From contig DAOWNN010000027.1 of the NCBI GenBank assembly GCA_030642585.1, forward strand, positions 1 through 12,708: a DNA stretch of 12,708 bases. Direction: 5' to 3'. Below are positions 12,344 through 12,708 of this stretch, piece after piece; within the stretch, counting starts at the first letter, position 1; each line of letters opens with the position of its first letter. The translations under genes were made by a program, and so were the position numbers. The stretch is from Bacteroidota bacterium. GTDB lineage: Bacteria > Bacteroidota > Bacteroidia > Bacteroidales > VadinHA17. The notes beneath the pieces are model-generated. The model had not been told where the DNA came from and did not search any database. It saw only the letters and a list, made by a program, of their open reading frames with translations.

Positions 12344-12708
12344 CCCCGGAATGGGATCATGAACGAAGTGAATAATCCCATGAGTATTTACGATTGTAAT
12401 GCGGAATAAGTAAGTCCGACCAAGGGGTATGTCTTTTTTGAGTTTTGCAGGGAGCCCCGGAATGGGATCATGAGGAGTGAAGCGACGAATAATCCTATTC
12501 ATAAATACGTAATTTAGTTTCTATTTGTAATAAGCCCCCCGGAATGGGATCATGAACGAAGTGAATAATCCCAATGGTATTTACGATTGTAATACTGAAT
12601 AATAAGTCCGACCAAGGGGTATGTCTTTTTTGAGTTTTGCAGGGAGCCCCGGAATGGGATCATGAGGAGTGAAGCGACGAATAATCCTATTCATAAATAC
12701 GTAATTTA
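12344..12708. repeat. Tandem array of ~192-bp repeats, running to the window edge
   Basis: Copy one is 12344-12516 and copy two 12537-12708 (offset 192-193 bases). The last 106 bases of each (12411-12516 and 12603-12708) are identical. Each copy holds two sub-elements beginning CCCCGGAATGGGATCATGA: one has the loop GAACGAAGTGAATA closed by ATGGGAT/ATCCCAT (exact in copy one, ATGGGAT at 12351-12357 and ATCCCAT at 12375-12381), the other the loop GAGGAGTGAAGCGACGAATA closed by the same stem with a G-T pair. GAGTTTTGCAGGGAG precedes sub-elements at 12329, 12440 and 12632. I see no coding potential beyond repeat-made open frames. The window ends exactly at the repeat end, as expected if assembly stopped at a repeat. 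Confidence 0.85.

Noticed and set aside
12272..12502. Minus-strand open frame with an internally repeated HDPIPGLPAKL segment
   Set aside because: The peptide repeat merely reflects translation of the 192-bp DNA repeats; no start context or family resemblance.
12344..12708. CRISPR array
   Set aside because: The repeats are too long, the intervals between them are themselves repeated rather than unique, and no cas gene is present.
12344..12708. Integron cassette array with attC sites
   Set aside because: There are no GTTRRRY/RYYYAAC core sites, no cassette genes and no integrase.
12202..12708. Integrative-element attachment site at the tRNA 3' end
   Set aside because: No integrase or element genes are in the window and the repeated word is an inverted, not direct, copy of the tRNA flank; only a whole-genome view could revive the idea.

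Overview
The window reads as a chromosomal segment of a low-G+C Bacteroidota bacterium, probably Bacteroidales or a relative. Four things point there. Several genes have upstream matches to the Bacteroidota primary-sigma promoter (TTTG, 19-21 bases, TAnnTTTG), best for the HU gene and the tRNA gene. Shine-Dalgarno sites are weak or absent. HtpG carries a long charged insert near its C-terminus. Two or three proteins look like conserved proteins restricted to this phylum. No phage genes, transposase or CRISPR array are present.

Layout, left to right. Positions 1-369 are non-coding and rich in small hairpins. Then come pckA (370-2022, minus) and, overlapping it by ATGA, a class I aminotransferase (2019-3236, minus), which probably form one transcription unit. 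A divergent plus-strand gene (3401-3919) encodes a small membrane-anchored protein conserved in Bacteroidota. A hairpin-filled gap separates it from the convergent htpG (4288-6333, minus). A repeat-containing spacer follows (6334-6685). A tightly packed minus-strand cluster runs, in transcription order, LytTR response regulator (9401-10111), class III aminotransferase (8184-9368), secreted protein of unknown function (7310-8155), tail-anchored protein of unknown function (6686-7288). Next are trmH (10248-10922, minus) and an HU-type DNA-binding protein gene (11149-11421, minus) with a clear promoter and terminator. The last 1.3 kb holds an AT-rich spacer with a perfect 40-bp palindrome, a tRNA-Ser(UGA) gene, and an array of ~192-bp repeats that runs to the window end.

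How the genes fit together. PckA interconverts oxaloacetate and PEP, and the coupled aminotransferase could supply oxaloacetate from aspartate, so the pair is a plausible amino-acid-to-PEP module. HtpG, HU and TrmH are housekeeping. The LytTR cluster has no sensor kinase in the window and its physiological role cannot be read from sequence.

The most unusual observation is the tRNA-Ser gene. It has a strong promoter, a complete cloverleaf and an intrinsic terminator, but a 48-nt segment interrupts its D-loop. Part of that segment is a 17-nt core that recurs with one mismatch inside hairpins of the downstream repeat array. This suggests that a small palindromic element family spreads through the genome and has entered, and perhaps is tolerated in or removed from, a structural RNA.
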